Below, piece by piece: positions 37,084 to 50,269 of a DNA stretch of 64,000 bases (positions are counted from its first letter, which is position 1; each line of letters opens with the position of its first letter). The notes beneath the pieces are model-generated. The model was not told the origin of the DNA. It saw only the letters and a list, made by a program, of their open reading frames with translations, and made no database searches. The DNA is taken from assembly GCF_947179165.1 (NCBI RefSeq), contig NC_077237.1, positions 85,102,341-85,166,340 on the forward strand, written 5' to 3'. This DNA is from Solanum dulcamara (taxonomy: Eukaryota; Streptophyta; Magnoliopsida; Solanales; Solanaceae). The translations under genes were made by a program, and so were the position numbers.

Positions 37084-38183
37084 CTGAATGTATCCATACA
37101 AAATAAGTTTAGATGAATCTCCTCGTAATACCTTGAATATAATAGAGCTTTATTTAAAGAAAAAGAATATTAATCATTACTTTGATTGATGCGGACACGA
37201 TTCTCTTGTGGTAAAAGAAATAGTGAAAGGGAAATTTGAAGTCAAAGTGTGTTTGTTGTTACTTGTTAATGATTTTTGGTTAGTCACATGAACTTAAATA
37301 ATAGTCTATTACCGTTTTTTATTAAGTCAGGCTTCCTTTCCAGCTAGCTCTGCCACTGATTGTACATGGAGGTCGTCTGTTTGCTGGTTAATAAAGAGTT
37401 ACTTATATATTATAACTTGCATAAATTAATACATTATTTGGTTGCAAAATAAGGAAAAATAATTTTCATATAGAATCTAGAATAAGTTATACAATGTTAG
37501 ATTGATTTTTTTTCTCTTACCACATAAAAATGCATTGATAATACAATATTTGATTCATATTTTTTTCTTTTCCATATAATTAATACATATATAAGTTATG
37601 AGAAATTTAAATATTAGTTTATATAGAGTAAAATATGAAATGACTAGTATATACATAACTAAATTTTATATAACTAATACTCGCATTACTAATAACTACG
37701 GGATCAATTTCTTCCATTTCTAATAAGCGACCAAGCTATCCAAGTTACCCCTTAATACTTTATTAGTGTCAATACACACATGTGACAAGACACATCAACA
37801 AAAGTGTTGTGGTGATATGGCATAAGGTACATGCTACGTTGGAAACTCCTAACTCACTCCTGACACACATTTTTCATGGTGAAACCATGGCCACATGATT
37901 TTGTTACATAGAAAAGAGGACAAGAGTACAACGTTTTTTTCAAGTACAAGAAGTGGATAATCAAATATATTATTATGTGTTGTGTCTGTTTGGACAAGCT
38001 CAACATGAAGAGAGAAAAAAGGCTTTGTTTACAAAACATTAGGCGAGTTAAGAGGCGAACAAAATTTCGAACCCCACACAAGTAGGTGGCAAAATACACG
38101 CACAAAATCATATGGTTGGGGAAATCTAACAATTGGCCTATACAAAACTTACAACCAACCATAGCGTTAATCTTACAAATAGC

Positions 38184-38332
38184 GGCCACCAACAGATTTC
38201 AGCTAATTCTGTCCACCAAAGTTAGAACAGATGGAAAGAATTATCTAATATTTTTTTTTGCCTCTGCTAAGTTTTGAATCTGAAACCTCAAAATTACCAA
38301 CCACTTCATAGACCACCAGATCACACCATTGG
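38184..38332 (-). mobile_element. SolS/TS-type SINE remnant
   Basis: On the minus strand it reads AATGGTGTGATCTGGTGGTC, GAGGTTTCAGATTCAAAACT (B box-like) and CCATCTGTTCTAACTTTGGT then GGACAGAATTAGCTG, in the order of a common Solanaceae tRNA-derived SINE. The 3' part diverges after GTTGGTGG, so it is truncated or rearranged. No clear target-site duplication. Confidence 0.65.
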
Positions 38333-39593
38333 GTGTTGAAGTCAGAACTTTTCACTAAAGAGATTTATATTTCTAAAGAGATTTAAAATATAACAATGAT
38401 ATATTTAGTGTAATTTCATAAGTAGAGTTTGAGAAGAATAAAGTGTACATATATCTTACTGTTGCCTCATTGAGATAAATTATTTTCAATAGACCCTCCA
38501 CCTTTTGAAAAAGGGGATACAAATATGGGAAGAACAACAACAATGAAATAATACGAAATGAAGAGCACTACACAACTAATAGGTGAAACAACAATAGTGA
38601 CAACAAAGGAATGCAATGATCAAAGCACAAAAAATACAAGTGATAGGTGAAATCAAAGAACAAAAAAAGATTTAAAACATAATAATAAATAAAACTAGGA
38701 AGAAGTTATATAAGGAGATTCAACATTTACTACAAAGGGGGTCCACATGAACCCCTTGCAATTCCCTAGCTCTGCCTATGCCCACAAGTACATCAGGTAT
38801 GAAACTCGCACATAGTATTTATTCTGAAAGAAATAATTAATTAAAATAAGAATAATAGCACTTAATTATGATTAAATGATACATATGTTTATAAAAATAA
38901 TATAGTTGATTTGACGTAAATATTGAAAATAACATTTTACCAAGTACATGCTTTGATGTTTGAACCTTTTCTTGATGGCTAAGCTCTCTTGGTTGTTGTC
39001 TCTGGATTCAGAAACTTTTTCATGTACCTACGAGCTATAAACTGATTTAACTAAGACTAAACAGAACTCGATTCAACCTTATGCATCTATGACATCGATA
39101 ACTATGCCTCAATTCCTAACAAGTTAAAATTCACTACATAAATCTTCACTTCTCCGAGCTCAACTTATGTCATCGTCAAAACTAGGTATCAACAAAAATA
39201 CAAATTCTCTACCGTTGTTATTGTCAAAGAACAACTAAAGCAGGTTATATTTGAACTCTCAACAAATGTTTACCCAATAAAGTAGTAAGTCAACTAGCGA
39301 TTAACATTCTCGTCTATGTATACAAAAATGTTTGAAAGCTATACACCGGTGAAAAATTTCTCTCTCGGGGAGCTTCATCTTAGCGGCTACACTTCACGAG
39401 TTCAAGCATTGTTGATCATAGGCCTCCGAGCTAGTATAATTTCAAGCTCTTGACCGATAACTCTTAACAGAATATCTCAAGAAGTGGATCCGCGTTACTG
39501 TGTGGTCAAGGCTTCAGTCACAGAATCAGTTCAGACCAAAAAGGCATTCAAAATTGAACCAGAGCCTCTGGAAAGGCAATCTTTGATCCTTTC

Positions 39594-40625
39594 TCAATCT
39601 GAAAGCAACTCGTCCAACTCAGTATCCTCAGACATGGAAGGGTCATAGTCGGTACTTGTTCCATTGGACAAAGCTTCAACTTTGGAGCTACCAAATGAAA
39701 CTTCGCCCAGAGGGTTATCCTCATCTTCTTCTTCATCCTCAAGATCAGCCATTTCTGGCTCATAGTCTACATTTTCATCATGAAAAACTGCCTCAATATC
39801 TTTCTTCCTATCATCAATGTCTTTCTTCTTAGCTACATCTTCTTTACCACTTTTTCGATGATCCCAATCCATTTTCTTTTCAGCCTCAGCATCCTCACAA
39901 ATGCACGATGATGGATTTTCATGAAACTCACCCCTCCCTGGCCTCACCTCCTTGGGATCCCCCATGAATCCTCTTTGAAACGTATGAACTCTAGCAGAAA
40001 ATTCCTCCCTTGTCATGTTATTTCTATTTAAGAACAAACGATTTAGTTTCTTAGCATTTGGGCGAATGGTAGGTTTATGACCAAAATATCTCCTACATCA
40101 AAAGAAAAGATATATTAGCCAGAATCTAAATAAATTTTGCAGAATAATTCGAAACGCCGGAAAGGGAAGCAACATACCTTCGTCCTGCTAAAATTTTTGC
40201 CATGTTTCCATTGTTATTAGTGACAAATACATCACTTTCATCACAAACTATGAAGTCAAGAGCAGCCATTCTAGAAGAATATGCAGAAAATGGTTCTAAC
40301 TCTTCCTTGCTGGCAATAGTGTCCTTGGAGTAAAAGTTTGGAAAGAGGGCCTTTAATGGAGCCAATGTCTCTTCACCCCCATACACTTCACCAGATGCTA
40401 CGTAAATATGAACGTCTTTTCCATATCCAAGTGCTCTTAGCATCAAGCCAACTTCTTCAGGCTTAAGAGGGCATCTTCCTTGCCTCCTTGCCTTTTCTGG
40501 GTTGCTGTTCTGCACATGTATTAAAAAAGAGTTTACACACACCTCAGTCCGTAGACTATTCTATCATATGGTGTGGAAGAAGGGGAAATTGCGTCCATTA
40601 ACCTAAAATTATCTCTTAAAAACCA

Positions 40626-40656
<31 letters not shown>

Positions 40657-43600
40657 ACACACACACAGAGAGTTTTTTCTCCTAATACTGCTTCGAGAGA
40701 GACTAGGTCTCACAAGGATGACAAAATCCAGTTTAGTTCCCAGATTATCCAGTGTCACGCTAATTCTCTTTTTTGATAGATCTTTTACTTTGTATCATAC
40801 AAAATTGAAAAATCTGAATAGCAGTGAGAGATATAAATACAGAAAAAAATGCATAAATGGAGTAAGCAATCAAATCTTTAGACTACATTGTCATGATGGT
40901 TCATTATGAGGAAATGACCAAAATCTGATACTTTCGGGATCTCACATGTAAAGTTTTCCACCTCCGCCGTATCTTTCCCAGTTCTGTCCTCTCCTTATCC
41001 CCTCCACCATAATAGCATCCAGAGAATGCAAGCATATCAGGTTCAAACCTGTAAGAAATACACTATAAGCAAACTTATTCATCTCTATAATTCCCAAACT
41101 GCAGCAAAGCATTTCTCCCCATCCAAAGTGAACATGTCAGCGAAAAAACAGAATACATCAAGCAAATCATGGGAATTCTGAACCAGTCATCTCATATGCG
41201 ATATACAAATTGTTCAAGGACCAAATTTTTTCTACAAAATCATCATATGTTACAAACCAAACATAACATTTCATTTCAGAATAGGAACATCCGTGAACAG
41301 TGATTGCTATTAGACAAACTCTTCAGCTTACTGAAGGGAAACACGCAATAAACACACTATGAAAAATACCCAGAACATTATATCGGTTCTGCATTTGAAG
41401 GACATAACTAGTGGCAGCCCTAAGGAAATGGAGGACGACGAAAGGAAAAGACAAAGAAATAAAATAAGAAATAGAAATCATAAAATCAAGTCGGATCTTA
41501 TGACTAACCTTAGGTGAAGGGCAATATAATGCTTGCTACTCATCCTCATTCGCTGGACCAATTTCTCACCCATTTTGAGTATAGGGTCAGCAAACTTCAG
41601 GGCATGATAATTAACTCTGCATCTAAGCTTTTGCAAATCTGTATCCAGCTTATTTGAAAGTCGATAGTCAAACTTGCTGATCTGTACAGCCTGTCAAAAG
41701 AAGCGGAGTGCTAATACAGGTCTGAGATATCAATAGTAAACAACACTAATAGACAGCATACAGAAAGGAACAATCCCCTGTTCCCTGCAACCAGGAATAA
41801 GATAGATACTTTCTGTTATTTGAAATAGAGGACTGGTTTTCCACTTACTGTTGGCAATTGTATTTTTTCATAGGTTAAGAGTTAAGACCCAAAATAAACA
41901 TATATGAGTTAGTGAAGCCTCGGGGCCTAGTTCTCTTGAAAACAAATTCAAACATTTAAGACTGATAAACTTGAGTCAATGTAGCAATAATAATCTCCAC
42001 AACCTCCAACCTAAAAGAGTTAGAACAAGGATACTTAAAAGATGTTTTCTGATGGAAACTTGTGTCATGCATCCCTTGGACATAACAATCTTTCTCTTAA
42101 GTGTGTACTTTTGCAGTACCTTCTCGGTAACAGCTTTAATAAAATATCATTATCTTATAAAAGAAATCCTTCCTTTGAGCATTGAAAATAAATGAGGTTT
42201 TACTACTCATAACCAAGCTAATTCATGATTCTTCAAACACTTTTAGCAGTTTGCTTCCATTTGAATCAGTGATCACCTTCCCGAAGTATCAACCAAAAAA
42301 AATTAAAGTTGGCAAGACGTTTCAGGAAGTACCCAAGTATTTAGTGCCTCGACTCCTTAATCTAGTAAGTTTAGGAAGTTCAGTTACAACAACTGAAAAG
42401 GATGCAAAATTTTCAGAATCTTATAGGTTTCATAGCCCATACTCCTGAGGTTGAATGTAAATACTCCAAAAAAAATAACGAGCAATAACTCAAAGTGCAG
42501 TAAATAATTAATAAAAGTGTGCATCTCAGTTATGTTTCTCTCTATTCATTCACAAATTACTAAGAAATATAAGTGTCTTGAAAACTCACATGTCTTTTCA
42601 TGAGTACAGGCAATACACGATTTATATAGCATCTGTCACTGCACTTTCTAGGAACACGCATTCTATGTGGTGTCCATATCTGCCCTCTTCTAAGCGGAAG
42701 GTCTTTTATAACTGTAACATCTGTTGTTAGATGTTTTATAAACCAATCAACATCAAATATATCAGAGAAGTCACTGCAAGAGAAAAGGAGATCATTTCAC
42801 TTTCACAGTTACATGCACTATTATTGGCATTTTAAATGTACCTATACAATAAGTTCAGTGATAGCTGGAGAAACCAATATGCAAGAAAATACTAAATCAT
42901 TCTACTGATACTACTCACCTAGAATCTTTCCAGAAAGATGTCTTGTCCAACTTTGGAACAACAAGAGTAGCATTTAAAATGCGAGCAGCAACAACAGCAT
43001 CAGTTATCTGCCATAAAGATGGGCCAGCTTACAATGTTAACTATTGAAGGTTCCACACTTCACAGTCCTTGTAGTTTGATTCCAGCAGAAAGCTCAAGTA
43101 TACACAGGTGGTAACAGAAAGGAGTGCCAACTCAAAGAGCCGTATATTAGAAAAAGCGAAGATGGAATTATCAGAATCATATTTTACATATAGAGGAGCC
43201 GACTGCTCAGTTTACAAGCATCTTGAACTTTAGAATCATCAGGCATGAATACATATAATTCTTGTAGGGAGTATTTGACAACCTATAGTTAGCATGAGCC
43301 GGTAATTCATAAGTGTATCTTCTGAAGCCAATTTAACTTGAAGTGCAGATGACTATAGCTCACTTATCAAATCCCAGAGAATGATTATGCAGACATATTT
43401 AATATCACTGGATATGAAATTTGTACTGGAGATTTATATCATTACGTCTCTGTCCCATCAAATTAGGTGCATTTTGAGGTGCTAACGAATCAATGATCAA
43501 TCAATCAACTATAACTCAGTCCCAAATTAGTTGGACTCATTTACAGATCAAGGATATCTTGCAAAAACAAAACATTTACAACAACATTGATATGACAGAA

Positions 43601-45003
43601 AGCCACAAACTGCACACAAAACTCAGCAACACTTGAACAACCATTAGATGTTGTGTCCCACCAGCTGCATAAAGCTTCTCCGCTTACTGGTGCAGAGAAC
43701 CTCATAATAAATGGGAATTGTTCACTGTAAAATCTAATGCCTTAATTGCCACGATATGCATGTGCTTACAACAATACCAACAACTGTGTCCCAATACCAA
43801 ACTAATTGAGTTAGCTCAAAAGTCTTACATATCCATCCAGCTTCATTTGGACCTTTTTATTACAATACACAGTAGTTTGTCTTTTAAAACATTAAGGTGC
43901 CGATTTTTCAACCCACGTTCTGATGTAGCCATATCTAGAAAAGCACATCCCAAGACATTTTTATAATGATATTCCTCATAAATAGACTAGTTTTAACAAT
44001 TGTGAACCTAAAGCAACCTGATTCCTTTATTCGGGATTGCATGTGCATTAACTATCTAAAAATAGCAAAGACAAGTTCATTTGAACTACCCTATAAAATA
44101 AGACAATGATTGAATCAACTACCTTATTTGTCTATTAGTGTTAGAAAAAAAAACAGTTTCTCGATCAGAAACTCATTTCTTGTTAGTCAACAAATCAAAA
44201 CAGAAATCATAATCAATTCTAAAAACCAATCTGGAAATATTTTCTTACCCCAGTTCTCTGTTGGTTAAGACCTCCACTGGTCACAATCAACAAGTATCCA
44301 TTCGGATGTGTGATAGCTTGGGCTTCTGTAATTTGAAACAGTACAAATACACAATCACATTTCAATGATCAAATTCAACTTTATTAATAATTCATTTATT
44401 GCTGCTACATAAACATACTATAACAAACTGATTACTTAATTTTCCAAATACGAATGCTATAAAAGAAGCTGTGAGCTATTGAGCTCTTTTTGGAGTTTAC
44501 GCACTTGCGAATTTACTGCTGGCATTACTGCAACCATAGAAAAACTTCGAATTTCTCGAACTCCAGAGATCACGATTATGAACTCCTGCACTGATCTAGA
44601 ACTCAACAATCAACCACACTACATTTAGCAACCTTAGATCCAAATCATATCACAAATAAAACCAATAAGATTCAGATTAAATCCTAACCTTAACACGAGA
44701 TGAAGAAACTCTAATCTCATTACCACCGCCTTTCTCTCCCTACAAATAACAAATTATGTAATTAAATTAACACTTTATCAATCAATTAACTACACCTCAA
44801 TCCAAAACTAATACAATTGATTAATGTACCGACGAATCATCACGACGGAGGTGGCGGAGGTGATTATCATCATTAGGAGACGGAGCGAGAATTGATAGGA
44901 AGAGGAATAGGAAGATGAGAATGCTGAAAATAGCGAAAACTGCTGGGAATAGAAACCGCACACGGCTATGATACTGCTGGTGGCGCCGCCGTGGAATAGC
45001 CAT
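39594..45003 (-). CDS. O-fucosyltransferase family protein (plant, Golgi type II)
   Basis: Nine exons: 45003-44830, about 44739-44697, 44325-44249, 43007-42919, 42773-42590, 41690-41509, 41048-40946, 40509-40178 and 40089-39594; about 559 residues. The N-terminus is basic then strongly hydrophobic (residues 17-41), a signal anchor. The catalytic region shows the plant O-fucosyltransferase order: GYLLIVTSGGLNQQRTG, DAVVAARILNATLVVPKLD, HLRFEPDMLAFSGCYYGG, HIYVASGEVYGGEE and SDVFVTNNNGNMAKILAGRR, which supply the GDP-fucose site. The C-terminal 90 residues are acidic and low-complexity (DLEDEEEDEDNPLGE), possibly disordered. The acceptor substrate is unknown. One join is awkward: exon 2 has a good donor after AAG (44689) but exon 3 needs phase 1, which only the weaker donor at 44697 satisfies. 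Confidence 0.9.
40627..40669. repeat. (CT)n/(CA)n microsatellite in the O-fucosyltransferase gene
   Basis: A compound CT then CA dinucleotide run in the intron between exons 7 and 8. Likely polymorphic; no functional signal seen. Confidence 0.8.
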
Positions 45004-46748
45004 ACGGCGGCGATAATTGGTGGTCGGAAGCGTTTTTGCTGATTTTGACTCCTCCTCCGGTATCGCGGAGGAGAGGGCTTAGGGTTATAATAGGAAATAC
45101 AGATTTGTTATTCTTTCTTCTTCAAAGAGAGAAGAATTTGGAGTTTTTGGCGCCCCATTAACGACAACGATTGCATTGTAGGAAACACTGCTCTTTTGCT
45201 GTTTTTATCTTTTCGACAGATCAAATTTTGTTGGATCCCATTCCATATTAGATTTCGAATCAGTAATTAATTCAAAGGTGAAAGGTTGATTATAAGAATT
45301 ATTTACCACACAAATTATAATAAATTATTGAAAATGACAAAAAGACAACAAAAGAAGAAATATTAGTTTAATAAATTAATATATTACAGTAATTAAGAAA
45401 AGGAAAGAAACAGAAAGAAAGAAAAAAAAAAGCAAAAAGAGGATTGTGTTTGTGATTTAGATCTTTGAATTGTTGGTTACTTGAGGATTAGGTAAGATTT
45501 GGGGTTGAAATAAGATTTGATTAGAAAAGTAAGATCTAACTGACTATCAAATTATTATTTTTGATGATTGTGGTGTGCGAATTAGTTTTCGTGTACATCG
45601 TTTAATTTCGCAAAATACTTGTCACCTCCCGCATTAAATAACTTTGTCCATCAAAACTAGAATTGATGAGAAGAATCACGTGGTGTTTTTGTATTAACAT
45701 ATCATATATCATCAAGGGATTTGCGGAGGAGGTCTTGTATTCGGATAGTATGAATGGAGAACTTGGTAGAAAATATTTTTCCCTATAATGAACCTAAATC
45801 AGATAAACTGAACCAGTAAATTACGCTGTCAAATTGTAATTGTTAGTATTTGTAGATTGGGTCTGTGATTAAATTATTGAAAGCTCATCATCTATAGTTT
45901 TCCACTTGAAGTCAATTTCCAATAAATTTTAATTGCAATTTGTAGATTAGACTTTGTGATTAAACTATTGAAAGTTCACTAACTCCACTTTGAAGTCATT
46001 TGCTAACAAATTCAAGATCTCATTGCAAATGACTCCTTTAATGCCATTATGAACTCCACGGAATTTTATCAATTCTAACGCAATTAAATTAATTCATGAA
46101 GTAGCTAATTGTTACACAGTGCCTTCCTGAAATGGCTTGGAAGGGTGACGGTGTAAGCAAAACTGCTGATGTCTGTGGTCACCTTCAGGCCAATTGGTGC
46201 CCCTCTAGATTGCACTCAATATGAACTCTCAAGAAAGGGACAAGCAGTTTACGCTTTAATAACTACTCTTTCACTAGCTCTAGTATTCACAGGCTGAAAT
46301 ATTATTATCAAGCACCCTTTACTATTTCAAATAGAATTTATATTCCTACCTTTTTCTTAGCAACTGGCTTTCGCAGTTTTCATGTGATTGTAGGCACTAT
46401 TTTCTCGATCACATCTGACCAAGGGGCATCATGTTGGCTCTCAAGGCATTTTGAAGCTCAAAGAACTCTTTGTCATTACAAGCTAAACATGTCATATCTT
46501 CTTCATACAAAGAGGCTTCACAATAGTGATTATATTATGTAAACCAAAGGATTTGCCAAGTGATTACTAGCACAGATAGCATAAGAAAAGGATCTAAATA
46601 GATTTTAGATTCACAAAATAGTAGCAACAATTTGTAAAAAAGTACTTGGACCTTACATAGAGCCATGTAACCACAAAAAAAGAGGCAAAACACACGTTTT
46701 GTCCGAGGCATCTTATGTTGATCAGTTGCTCTCCAGTAACATCATGTG
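45004..46748. other. Intergenic between O-fucosyltransferase and cyclin genes
   Basis: The first 200 bp are the O-fucosyltransferase promoter. On the plus strand it shows TTAGGGTT near 45078-45086 (a telo-box core when reversed, AACCCTAA) and TTTTTGGCGCC at about 45147-45157, which fits the E2F core TTSSCGSS. A diverged tandem repeat of about 105 bp occurs at about 45834-46025. No gene seen. Confidence 0.4.
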
Positions 46749-49686
46749 CTAAAAAAACCTAGTCTCTAAAAGAGAAGAAGCCGGTGGGAATTTTGCAACA
46801 AAGCCATATTTAGAGATGCTATACTTTCTGTGTACACCGGTAAGCCTCCCAGTTGCAGCCTTCTGATGGAAAGTAACCATCAGTTTTGAACATTCCCTGT
46901 TATATATAGAAAACAAAAGGGACCACACAAACACTCAGAGGAGTTTCTTTTTCGTGCATTCGGTAAGAATAAATCATCTTTGCAAACGAAGAAAAGTAGA
47001 TACATAGATACTTACAGAAGTTGATCTCGAGTATAGTTGCTATATTTCTCGCAAGTTTTAGTCCACTCCTTTGTCACACCTAGGGTACATTGGGCAGTAA
47101 ATATCGCCGCAGCTGCTAGCATTGAAGGTGGGAACCTAAGTGTTTCATACTCAACGAGGCATAGTTCAGTCATGAAGAAAGACAGAAGCTCCACCTGATC
47201 CAAGAATACCCGAAAATTGTCAGTACTTAGTCATGATTTCACAATGTTGTCATTTCCCCAAGTGATAATTTAGTCTAGTAAGTTCATAGTAACCTTCTTA
47301 TCAGACTGCGCAGCTTTAAGAAATCGCTTCATAAACACATATGCCGTAGGCACTGATAGTTTGAACTGTAAGGTATTGATCATCAACTTCTCCTGCAGAA
47401 AGTACTCAATCAAAGTCATATGGCAGGCTAGAAAAACTTTGGCAAGATATAATGACATTTTAGTTAAATTAGAGGGACAGACGCTTAATTTCAGGTAAAG
47501 CATAAATAATTTACCATTTCAAGTACTTCTTTCTCGGTGTAAGCCTTATCAGAAATCAAAACCAGATCCTGAACGACAGGAACTGACACTTCTTCATACT
47601 TGCAGGCTAGAAGCATAGCAGTTACACCAACAAGCTGGAGTTGTTTCCTAACCACTGGCTGGACTGCCAAGAATCTATCGATAAGATTTATGGTCAAATA
47701 CAAAGTCTCCTCCATCAGTTCAAACTTGTAATGTACCTACACAGATTTGATTGGACATTAGTGAAGCTGGAAGTCATTGTGTTGCTTCATGGAATTTTGA
47801 GAGGCTGCAGGGGTCATAGTTTTTGTTACCTCAATCAGCCAGTCAATGAGAATAGCTCTCATCCTCTCATTGATATCGAATTGTTGTTCCATATAGTTTG
47901 GAGGGGCAGAGCTAGAACTCTGAAATGAAAAATAAATTTTATAAAAATTGACTCCCACAAACAGAAATCCAGAAAGTTGTACAAATTTTATCTTATCCGA
48001 TCATTGAGGAGTGACAGAGAGAACTTAAACAAGTAAAAGAAAAATATAAAACAAAAATTGGAGATACTTGTTAAAAAGAACATTTTCAAGGAAAAGGTTG
48101 ACAAAAGTAGGTCCCGTTCAAGGATTTGCATGGTATGTCCGTTTTCCGCTAAAGGCAGCATGAAAAGCACGTTTATTGTAATAGTAAAGGGAAGGACAAC
48201 TAAGCAACTATGCTACTATTGGCAGCTCAAACTAAAAACTACAGCTGGAAACCAACTTTAGTTAGTCATTATGATCAAGAACTCACTCTCGAGAATTTTA
48301 TTGACCTCACATATAATATGGGGAATCTGGTTTAACAATGACTTGACTTGAGGGTATTCAAGAGAAGATGACAAACATGAGTGAACATCTAATGATCAGC
48401 TTTTTGTTTCACAATAGATCAGTCAGTTTTATATTTAAAGCCAATCCCGTTTATGTAAATGGTCAAACATACTTCTAAGAATCAATCGTCTTAATAACGG
48501 TGGACAGGTAGAGAACCTATATAATAATTTAACAATAACAACAACATACCCAGTGTAGTCCTACAAGTGGGGTCCGAGAAGGATAGGATGTACACAGACA
48601 TATTTAAATAGCATATTCATATAAGTTTTAAAAAATCTATTGAGCTGCTACAAAAGGTGCGGGCGTGTTGGAACAATTTCTCACCTCAATCTTCTTGTAG
48701 TAAGCATGAATATCATCAATGTACTCCACAACTGCAAGTGTGTCCTTTTTATCAGCACTATCTATGTCCACAATTAACGTCTCTTCTACATCTTCCATCT
48801 CTATCTCTTCATCCTACATAAAAGCAAAACACAAAATAAATGGTGATCCATAAATCAACCAGAATGAAAATACAGATCAAATCAACTATACCATCCGATC
48901 AATTTCCTCCATCATTGCTTCTGTGTGTTGCACAGACATTGGCACAACGTAATCACTTGTGGCCTTGTAATCTTCTACATCGATAATGATGGGACCTTCT
49001 ACCAGTTCATTTCTACTAGGTGCTTTTTGGACTGGCGGCTTTGTTACCTGTGTAACATTACATCATCAACACTTCCAACAGAATTAATATGATCCAAGAT
49101 GGCACTCGTTGAAAAATGTACCTGGAGTGTTGGTTGTTGCTGCTTGCCATCTATTTGTGCAGCATACTTCCTGCGGCAGCAAGAATCCCCCACACTATTA
49201 AAAAAGAAGCAGACCAGATGATCAAAGTATTTAACAATAAGAACTATCTCAACCAAGAATTAGAATCAGACCTCGTGATTGGTCGATGAATTGGATTCTT
49301 ATCACCATCCACACTCTTGCTACACAAAATTGGAAAGATCATTAATGGAATTGCAATAAAAAAGACATCTTGGAACTCAATAAATTAAAGAGTTTGATCA
49401 TTTCTTACTCGATGCTGCTATCTTTCTTGTGTACTTTACGAGGGTATTGTGGAGCTTCAACAATGTTCCCATTTATTGTGCTTAGAGCCCTTCTATTATG
49501 CCCCATTCCTCCTAGTAGCGAAAAAACGATAGATTTTCCATCTCGTAAATTTCAGGTTTATAATAGACCTTACTCAAAATCAGATACAACAGTCTATATA
49601 TGATTTTAACAATTCAAAATTCAAATTTTACTTTGCTGATTTGAAGGCCTGATAACACCTTGGCAATTCTCATCTGATCCAACCAT
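46749..49686 (-). CDS. CYCB2: G2/mitotic-specific cyclin, B2 type
   Basis: Eleven exons: 49686-49632, 49511-49409, 49319-49272, 49170-49122, 49047-48892, 48813-48685, 47919-47830, 47736-47515, 47392-47294, 47194-47016 and 46896-46749. All phases close, giving 425 residues. The protein activates a cyclin-dependent kinase at the G2/M transition. A destruction box RRALSTIN lies at residues 25-32 for APC/C-mediated degradation. The first cyclin box spans exons 6-8 ([54 protein letters not shown]) and the second spans exons 9-11. The N-terminal [11 protein letters not shown] and overall length fit plant B2 cyclins. The 48-49-bp exons 3 and 4 are easily missed. MSA-like AACGG motifs occur about 1 kb upstream, consistent with mitosis-specific transcription. 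An RTE tail sits in intron 6. Confidence 0.95.
48534..48605 (-). mobile_element. RTE/AU-SINE 3' tail in cyclin intron
   Basis: Plus-strand text AACAATAACAACAACATACC, CCAGTGTAGTCCTACAAGTG and AGGATAGGATGTACACAGAC matches the reversed RTE/AU tail. It is degenerate and lies within the 765-bp intron 6 of the cyclin gene. Confidence 0.65.
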
Positions 49687-49954
49687 CTTGAACCTGATTA
49701 AGGATTGAATAAAAAACAATATTAAACAGCCAAAATTTATTTGAAAAAAAAAGACTAAATGTTTAAAGGAACAATCAGGAATCAAGTTAAAAATTCTCAG
49801 ATCACAAACCTAAAACACCAACCTGCAAAATCCAGAACCCTTTAAACTGATTATCAAAACGATTCAATCTTTCAGTGAAAAAAACCCAAATAATCCAAAA
49901 AGAAAAGAAAGATACAATGAACAGAAACCTGCAAAATCAAGAACCCTTTATACT

Positions 49955-50047
49955 AAAAGAGCAGCCCAGTGCACTAAATTCCTATTATGCAAGGGCCCGC
50001 TCGGTCTATTATACGCAGTGCATTTCTGCAAGAGACTGTTTCCACAA
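49955..50047 (-). mobile_element. SINE fragment in repeat unit 2
   Basis: A 93-bp SolS/TS-type SINE 3' portion (plus-strand start AAAAGAGCAGCCCAGTGCAC, end CTGTTTCCACAA). It is flanked by CAAGAACCCTTTATACT (49938-49954) and CAAGAAACCTTTATACT (50048-50064). It lacks the tRNA-like head. A related copy at 50171-50269 has the same duplication. Confidence 0.8.
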
Positions 50048-50170
50048 CAAGAAACCTTTATACTTATTCTCAAAAAGATCTAATCTTTCAGTGAAAAAAA
50101 CCCAAATGATTCAAAAAGAAAAGAAAGATACAATGAACAGAAACCTGCAAAATCAAGAACCCTTTATACT

Positions 50171-50269
50171 AAAAAGGAAAGTTCGATGTACTAAGCTAAT
50201 GTTACGCACGGGGCCCAATCAATTATACGCAGTCTTATCCTGCATTTCTGCGAAGCACATTTTCCATGG
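50171..50269 (-). mobile_element. SINE fragment in repeat unit 3
   Basis: Same SINE piece as 49955-50047 but more diverged (CCTGCATTTCTGCGAAGCAC), flanked by CAAGAACCCTTTATACT (50154-50170) and CAAGAACCCTTTATACA (50270-50286). The same target site in both units means one insertion was later duplicated with its host unit. Confidence 0.75.

Larger units (their letters stand above)
35169..39593. other. Intergenic between ESV1-like and O-fucosyltransferase genes
   Basis: No supported gene. It holds two G homopolymer runs (36016-36031 and 36145-36157) within a purine-rich block, hAT-like copy D (36815-37083), a SINE remnant (38184-38332), a degenerate RTE/AU tail (about 38420-38515) and a partial hAT-like right end (about 38690-38775). 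A minus-strand open frame at 37854-38192 overlaps the SINE and is not a real gene. Confidence 0.5.

Noticed and set aside
37854..38192. Minus-strand open frame of 112 residues.
   Set aside because: It overlaps the SINE remnant and has no recognisable domain; open by chance.
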